DNA from: Daldinia sp. FL1419
Taxonomy: Eukaryota > Ascomycota > Sordariomycetes > Xylariales > Hypoxylaceae
Direction: 5' to 3'
DNA: 37,729 nucleotides
NCBI GenBank assembly: GCA_025201765.1
Contig: MU623564.1
Span: forward strand, 1 to 37,729
Part shown: piece after piece, positions 10,447 to 22,163 of the stretch
Layout of the letters: the number at the start of each line of letters is the position of its first letter
Position numbering within the stretch: position 1 is the stretch's first letter
The notes under the pieces: model-generated
What the model was told of the DNA's origin: nothing
The model's database searches: none
What the model saw: the letters and a program-made list of their open reading frames with translations, nothing else
Translations under genes and position numbers: made by a program

Positions 10447-12895
10447 ATAATTATTAAGTTTTTTGTAATGGTTATTATTATTTTTAGTTGTAGTAATTAG
10501 TTCTTATGGTTTATGCTTAATTATATGTAATATATAAACATATTAAAATCCACAAATCCAACTATTTCTTTAAATGATTATAAGCACATTATATAACTCC
10601 CCAAGAATTAACTTTCTTAATTTCTTAAATATTGTTATTATCTAATCTCTAATATAATTGGTTTGCTATTCTAATCTTTAATAAATTAAATTAAAAATTT
10701 ATAAATAATATTTTTTTAAGATATAAATTATAAAAAGAAAATGATTTTAATTATAAGTCTTTATTGGTTTTATATGTTTTAAATCAAATAAATCTATATA
10801 TGTTAATAGGAATAATATTTATATACCTTATTTTATAATTTTAAATATAATTAAACTAAAATTTCCTTTAAAATTATAACCTAAAATTCAAATTAATTTT
10901 TTCTTATAAAAGATTTTTTGATCAGGTGTATCACATGTTGCAAACTTTTAAAAAACCATAATATATAAATTATTTAATTATTATTTTTTAATGTATAATT
11001 GTAAGACTTATATTAGTATTAATAATAAGTTATTGTATTAATGGTTTATATTGATTTTTGGTGGTATTATTGCATTCTTAATTAATTAATTAAATTTAGG
11101 TGTGAAACCTTTAATTATTTTAGTAATTATATTTAGTTAAGGAGATGGGTTTTTGTATTTAGTTAATTTGTTATATTTAATTGGATAAATGGTTTCTATT
11201 AATGTTTATAATAATTTAATTATATTGTTATAAATATTAAAGGATTTTGAAACTAATGAACTTACCATATTATTAATAGAATAATAACTTGATGTTATGG
11301 GGTACTATTAATTGACAATTAGTAATTAATAATAATACTGGTATTAAATGTGGTTTATATGAATAGTGCTAATTTAATTAAATAGAATATAAACTTTAAA
11401 AAAAAAAATAGTGTTGCAGAGTAGAAAAAGGTATTAAAAGAATTTTATATTTTAATTCTATAATTACCATTGTTTGAATTGGTAAGTATTTATTAATTAC
11501 AATTATAATTTTTATATAATATATATACTTCAAATTTGTATATAAATATTAAACAACATTCTTCACCAATTTAATTATATTAATTATAAATAATATCTCT
11601 TATCTTAATATTTTATGGTTTAATATTATGGTTTTTTTCTTTCCTCTTTCTTTCCAAAACTTATTCTTTAATTTTTTTAATTTAAAATGTTTTATTATAT
11701 TTAATCAACTATTAATTAACAAGTTTTAAAAGATATTTTCTTAATTTAAATTAATTAATATAAGTTTTTTAAATAACAATTTCATATTAATATTATTATT
11801 AATAATTAATATTTTAAACAATAATAATAATAATATTAATAGTTTAAATAATTAATTTATTATTGTTACTGTTGTTTCATCATTTGATTGTGCTTTTGTA
11901 GTATAATTTGAATAAACTAATAATATTAATAAATTAAAGAAATATTGGAAATCCGTAGTATATATTAATCCTCTCTTTAATTTCTATTATTTTATAAGTT
12001 TTTTCAAAATAATCTTAAATAAATCTTAATTAATTAAAATATTTAAATATTTAATATGATAAAATTTAAGGTTTTTAATAATATTGGAATTAATTGATAT
12101 ATTCAATAAAAAATTATTAATATTAATTCTTAGAAAAATAATCCTTATCATCCTCATTATTATAATATAATTTTATTATAATTATCAATTAAATAACTTA
12201 TTATATATATTAATATTTATAAAAATAATCTTATTAGCAAATACACAATTAAAATTTTAATTAATTTTTATTGTATAAGAGGTTTAGTAGCTTAAATATT
12301 TGGTTTTCCAAATGAAATTCTTTATAAACTCTATAAGGAATACTTTCAATCATTTAATTTTAAGATTTATGTTAATATATAACTATTCTTTAGTTATTAT
12401 ATTCTTTTTAATGAAAACAACTATAGTAATTATTTTTATATTATAATTAAATATAATCTCCAAACTTTTAAACTTAAATTCCTTTGCATTTAAACTAATT
12501 ATATATTTCTTATTTGTAAAGATGTAATTAAAGAGAGCTCCCTAATTGTAAATAAATATAATAATTAGAAACTAATAAAAAAAATACTTTTGTCTTAGGT
12601 GTAAAAAAAAAATAACAATATAAAGGTATTGCTATGTAACTAATGTAACAATCTAATCAACAATTAATCTATATATATATAAAATCTAAAAATAAATAAA
12701 ATAGAAAAAAAAAATTTGGTTTAATATATAATCTTAATTAAGGTTGTAATTATTATAATAAATTCCAATAAATCCTATTTTTAGTTAATTGTGTATTTTG
12801 TTATAATTCTTAATATATATTTTGTTTTTGGCTTATTTTTTAATGATTTTTTGTAATTGGGTGAATGAATAGTTATTTATCATTTTAATTAATAT
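10447..12895. other. AT-rich stretch without recognisable gene
   Basis: These 2.4 kb are AT-rich but keep more CA and TG than the LINE relics. I found no long frame, no match to the Copia or LINE copies in this window and no clear repeat beyond AT-rich runs such as AATAATAATAATAATATTAA near 11820. It lies inside the composite insertion between the decayed relic and the candidate gene, so it may be the eroded body of that element. Confidence 0.5.
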
Positions 12896-13283
12896 TTATT
12901 TTCTAAATAATATTTTTTTTATAATAGTTGGGCTAATCCTTTTAAAGATGTTGTACATGTAGCTATCAGGGTAAATGTTTGTAATATCTGCTTTAGCTTC
13001 TTTAAAAGTTCTAATATAATCTCTGATTAGATCGGTAATATCAATAATATTAAATAAAGTAAGTCCTTTATTAAAATCTTTGAATTTTTCGAAAAGATGT
13101 GAATCTCTTGAACAAACATAAATCTTTCAGAATTATAATTCTATAAATAGCAATTTAGACTTACCTCTTGACATTCTTATTAACTATCCAATACAATACC
13201 TGATTAAGAGTATTTGTCCTTACAATATGGGTAGGGGCTATTACTATTAAATTTTGAATAATAGGTGTAAGTGGCTTCGGCAT
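12896..13283 (-). CDS. Candidate two-exon gene, 109 residues, unknown function
   Basis: Exon 1 runs from ATG at 13283 to 13165 (39 codons plus two bases), beginning MPKPLTPIIQNL. A 58-base intron (13164-13107) starts GTAAGT and ends TTCAAG. Exon 2 (13106-12896) continues in frame to TAA, with pieces SHLFEKFKDFNKGLTLFN and YPDSYMYNIFKRISP. There are no RIP-type stops, although everything around is damaged. I see no signal peptide, membrane segment or known motif. A competing reading exists: another frame across exon 1 (about 13345-13210) reads KMYAEATYTYYSKFN before a TAA, so exon 1 may really be a different exon or a 5' part may be missing. The upstream side has a stop 12 codons before the ATG. 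It sits in the composite insertion, so it may be cargo or a fragment of the element's own protein. Confidence 0.4.
13107..13164 (-). other. Predicted 58-base intron
   Basis: The consensus 5' site GTAAGT and the 3' site TTCAAG are present, with CTGAAAG as a possible branch region. The length is typical of filamentous ascomycetes. Removing it joins AG and A into an arginine codon and keeps the frame open. Shorter splice choices ending at TTTATAG or CTGAAAG are too short or lose the frame. Confidence 0.45.
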
Positions 13284-13485
13284 ACATCTTATAATAATTA
13301 ACAAAATTGTAACTAGTTACTTTTGCTGTACAATAATAGGTACAATATTAATTAATTAGGTAAATGGTACTTTTTAACTTATATTAAGTGATTTAATAAT
13401 AAGAAAATCTTACTATATAATATTTATAAGAGGTATTAATAAAGGTACTTCATAAAATAATAATATATTAATTAAACAAAAAACA
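13284..13485. other. AT-rich spacer upstream of the candidate gene
   Basis: This is the promoter side of the minus-strand candidate. The sequence is AT-rich and only moderately RIP-damaged. I see no distinct TATA or CCAAT arrangement that can be told apart from the background. Confidence 0.4.
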
Positions 13486-13690
13486 ATTCTTTAAAGCCTA
13501 TTTATATCCAAAAAAAACCTATAAAAACCTTAAAAGAAGTTGTTCTATGGAAGTTAAAGGTAATTTTAATTATATAATTATATTATACAATTTAATATAT
13601 AATTAAATATAAGGTTAATTAATTAAGATGTAATTAGGTATAATATAAGGTTAATTAATTAAAAGAAGCTAATAAAGTTGGCCAATTAGA
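13486..13690 (+). repeat. Degenerate 3' part of the repeat unit family
   Basis: It contains AAAGCCTATTTATATCC, AACCTTAAAAGAAGTTGTTC and CTATGGAAG, landmarks of the distal part of the about 150-base units. A local duplication of AAGGTTAATTAATTAA follows (13611-13655). Confidence 0.55.
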
Positions 13691-13974
13691 AAAAAGTTTA
13701 TATATTTGGTTAATAAAATATAAATAATTTATAAAACTTTCAAAATCCAAGATTTTTTAATTTAAAAAAATGTTTCAATATTTTAATTAAATAAGGAAAA
13801 TTAATAAAAATTAAAAAAATTAAATATATAAGGTTATTTAAAATTTAAAAATTATAAGATTAATTTAAGGGGTTAATATACTTAATAAAATCATTTTTTT
13901 CTTTACCTATATTAATAATCTTCCAATATAAAACCTTAAGAAAACTTAAGGCATAAGAAATAATTTATTTATAT

Positions 13975-15120
13975 TGAATTTAAGTTCTAATAGCTTTTGC
14001 AAGATATGCCCTAACCTTATACTTTTATTATACAAAATTCTCTGGTTTTAAAAATTGATGATTCTATCTTTAAGAACTTGAACTGATCAGATAGGAAAAC
14101 AACTTCTGGAGGTTTATTTATGTTAAATAGGAGTTCTAATTGAATAGGAGTTCTAATAGCTCTTGTAGGATATGCCCTAACCCTACACTTTTATTGTATA
14201 AAGCTCTATAGTTTTAAAAATTGATAATTCTATGCTTAAGAACTTAAGCTGATTAGATAAGAAAATAATTTCTGAGGGTTTATTTATATTAAATATGAGT
14301 TTTAATTGAATAGGAGTTCCTGTAAGATATGCCTTGTAGTTTTATTGTACGAAACTCTATAAAAAACTAACAATTTTATGTTTAAAAGTTTAAACTAATC
14401 AGACGGGAAAATAACTTCTAAAGGTTTATTTATGTTGAATATGAACTTTAATAGTTTTTGTAGGATATGCCCTGCAGTTTTATTATATAAATTTCTATCA
14501 AAAACTAATAATTTTATACTTGAGAATTTAATTTAATCAAATAAAAATTAATATTTAAGAGTTTATACATTAAACAGGAACTTTAATAGCTCTTGCAAAA
14601 TATGCCTTGCAGTTTTATCGTACAAAGCTCTATAGAAAAACTAATAATTTTATACTTAAGAACTTAAGCTAATTAAATAAAAATCAATATTTAAGTACTT
14701 ATTTATGTTAAATATAAGCTTTAATTAAATAATAAACAGGAGTTCTAATAGCTCCTGCAAAATATACCCTAATTTTACATTTTTATCATACGAAGTTCTA
14801 TAGAAATTAACGGTTTTATACTTGAAAACATGAGAACTTAAGCTGATCAGATAGGAAAACAACTCTTAAGGGTTTATTTATATATTAAAAAACCTGTAAA
14901 AAGGTTATATTGGTGGATTTCGTCCTAGCCCTATCACCCCAACTCATTATTATAGAAAAACTAATAATTCTATACTTGAAAATTTAAGTTGATCAAATAA
15001 GAAATTAACTTTTGAGGGCTTATTTACATATTAAAAAGCTTATGGAAACCTTAAAAGGGTTGGTTCTATAGAGGTTAATAAAGTCTTACAACTTTAATTA
15101 CATAATTACCCTATAAGCCT
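13975..15120 (+). repeat. Tandem array of about 135-165-base units (plus orientation)
   Basis: About six units start near 13984, 14148, 14306, 14446, 14580 and 14733, each with GAGTTCTAATAGCTC, then GCAGGATATGCCC, a TTTTATCGTACAAAGCTCTATAG stretch, ACTTAAGAACTTAAGCTGAT and a GGTTTATTTATATTAA join. The last unit carries an extra insert, GGTGGATTTCGTCCTAGCCC, at 14911-14930, also seen in reverse at 24612-24637. The array ends in the terminal block AAACCTTAAAAGGGTTGG... and CATAATTACCCTATAAGCC. No coding frame runs through it. It is inverted relative to the unit at 9175. Confidence 0.75.
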
Positions 15121-15129
15121 CTATAAGAA

Positions 15130-15285
15130 CCCACCTTTAAAAAAGAATTTAAAAATAATAATAAAAATAAAAAAAATAATAAAAATAAAAAAATAATAAT
15201 AAATAATAAAAAAAAACTTATGTAATTGGGGTGACTCAATTATAAAAATAATTAGAAAAGGAATTTAATTAAAAACATAAGAATA
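15130..15285 (+). repeat. Simple AAT/AAAT run and right end of the composite insertion
   Basis: A run of AATAAT and AAAAATAAA units (15145-15216) is followed by TTGGGGTGAC (15226-15235) and TTTAATTAAAAACATAAGAA. The last 70 bases also match, in reverse, 24325-24400 at the left end of the second tandem-repeat insertion, which locates the element end. LINE-2 resumes at about 15286. Confidence 0.6.
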
Positions 15286-16449
15286 ATTTTAATATTTTAT
15301 AATATATTTAAAATAATAATATTTAAAATATTATATTATTTTTATATCTTTTATAAATAATTTATAAAAATGAAATTCAATTTTTTATAATAACTTATTA
15401 ATATAAAACTAATAAATTATATTTAATTTATTAACCTTTATAATTAAAGTTATAAATTTAATTTTTAAAAATCTTTTAAATATAAAATTAATTTTAAAAA
15501 TTTTATTTTTATTTTCTTTTAAAAGGATCTTTACCAAATTTTATAAATTAATATGGATATTTTTTAAATTAATTATTTTTAAATTTTTAATTATTATTAT
15601 AAAAATCTTATTTATTCCAATTACTTCTTAATTAAATATCTTTTTAATCCAATCTTAACTTTTTTATATTATTCAATTTTAAATTAAAATATTATTAAAA
15701 TATTATTACTACAAAACTAATATATTATTATAACCTTGTCCTTATTAATTATATTATTAATAATTTATATAATTTCTTTAAGATTTCTCTTTAATATTTC
15801 TTATATTTCTATTATTATTTTAACTATAATTTTACGTTAAAAATAGGTTAATATTATAATAATAAAAGTTTAAAATTTAATAATTCCTTCAATAACCACA
15901 GCCCAAAACTATTTTTACAATTTCTTAATATTATTTATTAATTTCAATTTTTTATTTATTATTTTTTTAATTAATTCTTTTATTTTATTTAATTTAAAAA
16001 TATTATTTTATTATTATTTTTATTTTATAATTATTATAATATTAATATACATTTTCTATACATTTATCATTTCTTTAATTTTTACTTTTATTTCTTTCAT
16101 TAAATTATTAATTTTAAATTTAATTATTTCTATTAATTTATTAATTAATATTATAATAATATTTATTTTATTAAATTCAATTTTTATATTTATTTTATTT
16201 CTTTTCCTTTATAATAATGATCTTTAGAACAAACTTGTTTAAACTACAGATCTATCTATCTACCATCTATATATTATCCCTTTTCTTTCTACCCAATAAT
16301 ACCACCATTATATATACAATATAATACCTTTCTAATATTTATTATAATATTAAATTTTTAATAAATCAAATTATATGGCTTTTTATAAAGGCTTTATAAA
16401 AAACAATCAAAAACCGAAAAGGTCCCTCTAATCCGAAAGAGTCCCTCTC
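15286..16449 (-). mobile_element. LINE-2 segment: 5' region
   Basis: This is the 5' 1.2 kb of LINE-2 on the minus strand. From about 15960 downward it aligns base for base with LINE-1 from 16450 rightward, so the two 5' regions stand head to head. The 5' end keeps unmutated blocks such as AAAACCGAAAAGGTCCCTC and ATCCGAAAGAGTCCCTCTC (complement strand, 16413-16449). These are AGAGGGAC-type near-repeats in sense orientation. It would correspond to the 5' untranslated region and the start of ORF1. No open frame survives. Confidence 0.8.
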
Positions 16450-19400
16450 AAATAAAGAATTAAAATTAATAAATAATATTGGAAAATTATAAGAACAGTT
16501 TTAAGTTGTAATTATTAAAAAATTTATTAAATTTTAGATTTTTATTATTTTAATATTAATGTATTTTTAATATGAAATTATGGTTAAAATAATAGCGAAA
16601 TTATAGAAAATATTAAAAAAGAATTTTAAAGAAATTATATAAATTGTTAATAATATAATTAATAAAGATAAAGTTATAATAATATATTGGTTTTATAATA
16701 GTGATATTATAATAATATTTTAATTTAAAATTAAATAATATAAGAAGAATTAAGATTAAATTAGAAAGATATTTAATTAAAAAATAATTGGAGTGAGTAA
16801 GACTTTTATAATTATAATTAAAAGTTTATAAATAATTAATTTAAAAAATATTTATATTGATTTATAAAGTTTAATAAGGATTTTTTTAAAAGAAAATAAA
16901 ATTAAAATCTTTAGAATTAATCTTATATTTAAAAAGTATTTAGAACTTAAATTTGTAATTTTAATTATAAAGATTAGTGGATTAGATATGGTTTATTAAT
17001 TTTATATTAATAAATTATTATGGAAAATTAAATTTTATTTTTATAAATTATTTGTAAAAAATATAAAAATAATATATTATTTTAAATATTATTATTTTAA
17101 ATATATTATAAAATATTATAAAAAATATTTTAAATATAATAAATATATAGATTTTATTTATAAAAGGAATAATTTAATATGTAAGATATTGAAGAAATGT
17201 TAGAATTATAATAGTATATATAAGGTATAATATCTTAAATATTTAAAAATAATTGAATAAAAAAATGTAATAAAGGAAGTATATATATATAAGTTAAAAT
17301 AATTTGAAGAAAGGAATAGTATTGATTATATTTTTAATATATATGGTATTATATATAATAATTTTATATTAATAGTTTTAAGGAAGATGAAAAATTATGT
17401 TTTTAATAAAGAGAGAGTGTATAATTTCTGGAATAAGAATGTTTTGGGTTTATTTAAAGTAATTATTATAATAGATAATATTTCTAAATTAAAGATAAGA
17501 ATAAGAAGTAAATCTTATATAAAAGTTTATTTAAAAATAAAATTTAATAATAATATTTTTTTAATTTAAAATTTCTTTTATTAGGAAAATTTTATTATAG
17601 TAATAACTTCTAATTAACATTACTTTAAAAGAATAATAAATTTTTTAAAAATATTATAAAAATTATATATAAAATTATATAATTATTATAATATATTCAA
17701 ATATAAAAAGGAATTATTAAATTATATTTTAAACTTTTAAAAATAAAAAAATATTAAATATTATAACTATTTAAAAATTTTATTTTAATAATAGGAAATT
17801 GGATTATTTTTATTTTAATAATTATAAGTTGATATAATATGGTATAAATTGAATTATAATTTATATATATAAAGAAATTAATTTAAAAAAAATGGAAAAA
17901 AGAAATAGGTTATAATTAAGGTATAGTATTAATTTAGATAAAATTTAATACCTTAATTATTTAATTAATATATATAAAGTTGGATTTTATTTATAAATAT
18001 TTATTATTATTGGAATTAATATTAAAGAATTTTTAGGGTATAAATCTGGTAATAGGAAATTTTAATATATATTATTTTTTATGGGATAAAGAAGAAAGAA
18101 TATTTTGGTATATTTTTAAAATCGTTAAACTAATAATTTAATAAAACTTTAAATTTATTACAAAAATAAATATAATACTTAAATAAATGTAGAATTATAG
18201 GGATTTAATATCGAATTTAATATAAATAAATAAAAAATTTCAATGTTTAAGATTAAGGTTTTTTAATTAAAAAGGATTTGATAATATAATTTAATAGTTT
18301 AATATTATTATATTAAACCTGAATTTGATTCAGAATCAATTTAAATTGGAAGGTTAGGTATAGAAATACTTAAATAAAACATTTATAAAAATAAATATTT
18401 AGAATATAAATATGTTAAAAGGAGTAAGTAATCCTAAACAATTTAATAAATATATGGAATATTCTATTGAAAAATTAAAAAAGTATTTTAATTATAGTCT
18501 TATATTAGGTTTCATTTATAATATAATTAATAGAATAATAGAATAATAAAATTAAAATATTTTATAAAAAGGAAAAGGAAGTATATACATAATAAATAAA
18601 TTGAAAAATGTAAAAATATTAAGATATTTTTGGTAAGGTTTCGGTAATATTAAAGAAGATTATAAATAAAATTAAAGAAATAATTAAAGATTAATTTTAA
18701 TAAAAACCTTAAAAGATAATAAGATTTTATAGAAAATAAAAAAATGGGTTAAATTGTGTAATTAGTAATTTATTAAAGAAGAAGGCCTTTAATATTGTAT
18801 TATTAATTTAATAAAAATTTATGAATTATAAATAAAAAGGAAAAGAGTATGGTATTAGGGGAAAGGTTTTTTTTAAATTTTATAATTAATTTATTTAATA
18901 TCCCTAATTTTATTATATAGTTAAAAGGATTTTAAGAAAATAAATTTAAAATATTTAAAGAAATAAAATTGAAAAAAACAAAAATAATTCTAAAAATAGT
19001 TAAATTATAAAAGATTATTAGTAAAAATTTATTATTAATCAGGTTTTTTAAAGTATATAAAAATTATTATATAAAATATTTATTATAATTATAATATAAA
19101 ATCTTATATTTGGGTATTATTTAAAGGTATTTTATAAAATTATAATAATGATATTATTAAAATTTAAAAATTTTAAAAAAAATCTTTTTAGGTGTTTATA
19201 AATTGATATTCTTTTTAAAGATTATAAGAAAGGTAATTAAAAAAGTAATAGTAGATTATATTATAAAAAAAGTAAAATAATGTTGGTTATTTTTAGAAAG
19301 TTAAATGAAAAATAAATCAATTAAATTTATAGAAATAACCATTAAAATGGTAATAAAGATTATATATATTATATGGTGTGGTGGTATTATGGTATCCTTC

Positions 19401-19907
19401 TTATAACTAAATATTTTGGATATTTTTAATAATATTATCTTATAAGAATTTATATATATATTATATCAAAAAGGATATCTAATATAGATAATAAATTGGG
19501 TTGATAATTTTATAAAAAAATAAAAGGTATAATTAATCTTTAATCATAAAAAAGATAAAGTTTATTCTTTTATTATAGATGTTTTATAAGATTTTTTATT
19601 ATTATTTATTTTATTTATTATTTCTATAATTACCTTATATAAAGGGTTGGATTAAGAAGATATTTTAATTATTAATTTTATAAATAATATAAATATATTA
19701 ATAATAGAATATTTTATAATTAAAAATTATATTAGGTTGGAATAAATATATAAAATGTGCCTGGATTGGGTATATAAATATGGTATAACCTTTACAGTAT
19801 AAAAAAGTAAATTTATATATTTTATAAGGATTTATTAAATATCAATTATAAAAATCTAATTAAATAATTTAATTATTAAATTTAAGGAAAATATTAAATT
19901 TTGTAGA
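16450..19907 (+). mobile_element. LINE-1 segment 2: ORF1, endonuclease, reverse transcriptase
   Basis: This is the central part of LINE-1. It begins with the right target duplication of LINE-2 (AAATAAAGAATT) and ends at GTAGA (19903-19907), next to the Copia-2 LTR. The plus strand is purine-biased and closely follows LINE-2. It continues in register at 33027 (TTGGAATATAG), which fits the family sequence AAATTTTTTGGAATATAG in LINE-2. Confidence 0.82.
17100..19907 (+). pseudogene. LINE-1 ORF1 end, endonuclease and reverse transcriptase relic
   Basis: The plus-strand reading is broken by RIP stops but domain order is clear. A cysteine-containing KC-W-N block near 17188-17215 resembles a CCHC knuckle. 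A surviving 60-codon open stretch (17387-17569) follows and is conserved in LINE-2. LVIGNFNIYYFLWDKEER at 18049-18102 matches the LVIGDFNxHHPLW box of APE-type LINE endonucleases. DVL-DFLLLFILF at 19579-19617 matches AGVPQGSPLSPILYLF of the reverse transcriptase. NFINNINILI at 19674-19703 matches GFVDDINIL, with both catalytic aspartates changed to asparagine (GAT to AAT). MCLDWVYKYGITF follows near 19760. The enzyme is dead. Clade assignment to Tad1/I-like is by motif wording only. Confidence 0.82.
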
Positions 19908-20088
19908 TGTTGGATGGATAAGGTACCATTATATGTAATAGTAAAAGTGAAGGTATTCAAATAAATTCAATTAAAAGGTGGTTATTCTAAAAAAGAACAT
20001 ATTTTGGTTGGAAATTAAAATACGTAGAACTAAATATAGGATTAAAATGGGTCTATACCATTATGATCACATGATCAACATTTTTACA
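19908..20088 (-). repeat. Copia-2 LTR, left (3') copy, 181 bases
   Basis: On the plus strand it begins TGTTGGATGG and ends CAACATTTTTACA. It aligns with 32846-33026 across its full length, with almost only RIP-type differences (for example TGTTGG against TATTAA at the start). TG and CA ends are present here; the right copy has TA and TA. The flanking GTAGA and, at the far side, TTGGA are the presumed 5-base target duplication with two changes. Confidence 0.85.
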
Positions 20089-21007
20089 TTAATAACTTTT
20101 TCTTTTCTCGCAAAGTTATATGATATTATAGTCTCATTTTATACAAACGCCAACTAAGATCATGATCTTAAACATTTAAATGGATTAAAATTGGTTTATT
20201 TTCTATAATCCTCCTTTTATTCCTACTTATATTAAATTAATTAATAACCCCTTTATAAAATAATATAAATCCATATTCTAAAAAATATTAGATCAATATT
20301 CCAATGGAATAAACGATATTATAATATTGTAAATTAACAATTGTTAAAATTAATATCAATAATCTGAGGTATCTCAGAATTAGGTATATCCTACTAACAA
20401 AATACTATCAAAAACACATAAAGATAATTAAGAAAATTTTATTAACAAATAAAAAACATGGATTTATAAATTAATAACTTAAATTCTATTCAAAAACATA
20501 ATAATCAACTATTTTAAAATATATAATAATATATAATCGCATTTAACAATTCTTTCTTGTCAGAAACTGTATTTGTTCGTTCGTTTAAATTGTTAAATTA
20601 ATTAAGGGAAGTAATTGGTATCATTCACATCATTCAGATTCATTTAACCTAACCCTATAATCTTAATATAAAATAATTAATATTAATAAACGTTATAAGG
20701 ATTTTATTAATATTAAATTTTATTATTATATTGACTGGATTATTTTATCCGTAAATCCATTATATATTATTAATTTTTTGCTATTTGTAAAACTGTTAAA
20801 ATAACATAATATTAATCTTTAATTATTTCTCCTTTATTGTTCCAAACTTAATAAGATATTTATAAAGTAAAAATAAATTAATATATACAATTATAAGTGC
20901 TGCAGGAAGCTAAAATTTATTAAATATGGATATTATTATTATCCCAATTATAATAACTATATTTATATTATATATCATAACATAGATTTTACTTATTAAA
21001 ATATTTT
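20089..21007 (-). pseudogene. Copia-2 3' pol (RNase H region) relic
   Basis: This is the minus-strand continuation of Copia pol after LINE-C, located between the reverse transcriptase and the 3' LTR, where RNase H is expected. It has several less mutated patches (20541-20640, with CAGATTCATTTAACCTAACC) and hairpins, but I could not read a firm RNase H motif, so the domain is inferred from position. Confidence 0.5.
20541..20598. repeat. 58-base foldback with 11-base arms
   Basis: The arms ATTTAACAATT (20541-20551) and AATTGTTAAAT (20588-20598) are perfect inverse copies around an unmutated loop containing TTGTCAGAAACTG. A related palindrome, TTAACAATTGTTAA, lies at about 20333-20346. It may be a small foldback insertion in Copia-2 or just a structured patch of it. 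Confidence 0.4.
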
Positions 21008-21020
21008 AAATAATTCATTT

Positions 21021-22150
21021 GTGGGGTCGCACTGCGGGATAATCACGGCATTAATAATGCTAAAATAAATAATTCTCCCAGGACTGTTAGAATATATAAG
21101 AATTATGGATTTAATAAATAAAAGATTAAATATAATAAAAGTAATTATTAAATATTATTAATAATCTTTTAATAAGTTTCTTAAGGATTTAAAAACCTTA
21201 GAAAAGTTATAATAAAATATTAACAATTAATTCTTAGAATTGCGCCAGAAAGGCATAGCCACATTCTTTATACAATTCCTTATCTTTAACGAACAAATTG
21301 TTTTTATAATATATAACTTTATTAAGATTATAATTTTAATATAATATAATATTAAAATATTATATTAAATCCAAAATGTTATAATAATTTTTAACAAAAA
21401 AACCAAAATATTTAAAAAAGATTAATAATGGAATAAAATTGAAAAAATAAAGGAATATCCATAAATATATAAATCTTTTTTTATTTAACATAATATATAT
21501 ATAAAAATAAAATAGGTTTTTTAAAATAATATTAAATTATAAATATAATAAATATAATAATATCATATTACAATATTGCAAAATATAAATAAAATATATA
21601 AAAAAATTAAAATTAATTAAAAAAGATTATAAATTAATAATACCATTTTAAACCATTTTAAAAAATAAATATAATATTATAATATTAAAAAAATTATAAA
21701 AATAAAAATATATAATAATTTTTCATAAAAATATAAAATCATTCACATATATTTATAATTTACACAAATTATATATATTTTAACCATTTTTTAAAATCAC
21801 CTTTTTACAATATAATAACATTTTTATTATTTATTAAAAAAATAATAAAATCATTTTAAACCTCATTATTATTCCATATCCAAACCACTATTATACCATT
21901 TTACAAAACTCAAATATTATAATATATAAAATATTTTTCCATATTAAAATCTAATCATTTTTATTAAAAAATAAATTTTAATAAAAATGTAAAATAAAAT
22001 TAAAATTATAATAATATAATTCATTTAAATAAATAATAAATAGATTTTTTCCAAAATATAATTCCTATCCAGAATAAATACTAAAAGATGGACTGGATAC
22101 CTGTAATATATTCTAGGTAAATTGGGGTAATAATAAATAAATAATAAATA
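21021..22150 (+). mobile_element. LINE-C: 5'-truncated LINE copy
   Basis: This is the last 1.1 kb of the LINE family in plus orientation, with an AATAAATAAATAATAAATA-type tail. Flanks AAATAATTCATTT (21008-21020) and AAATAACTCATTT (22151-22163) are a 13-base duplication with one C/T difference. The 5' junction region is unmutated (GTGGGGTCGCACTGCGGGA, 21021-21039, and CTCCCAGGACTG). The same positions in LINE-2 (about 3950-4020) are TA-rich. A second unmutated patch is TTGCGCCAGAAAGGCATAGCC, about 21240-21260. It is inserted in Copia-2 pol. Confidence 0.86.
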
Positions 22151-22163
22151 AAATAACTCATTT

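Noticed and set aside
9860..13480. Nuclear copy of mitochondrial DNA
   Set aside because: It is AT-rich, but I found no mitochondrial gene, tRNA or intron-endonuclease motif on either strand.
13975..14900. Hammerhead ribozyme (CTGATGA-like and GGAAAAC words in the tandem units)
   Set aside because: The conserved CUGAUGA and GAAA cores are not in the spacing or stem arrangement required; CTGATC replaces CTGATGA in most units.
13975..15120. CRISPR array
   Set aside because: Units are about 150 bases, similar throughout and without unique spacers; the genome is eukaryotic with spliceosomal-type intron and RIP.
19860..19925. Reading the LINE-1 protein straight through into GWMDK at 19908
   Set aside because: TGTTGGATGG is the start of the Copia-2 LTR, shown by its alignment with 32846-33026; the true LINE continuation is at 33027.
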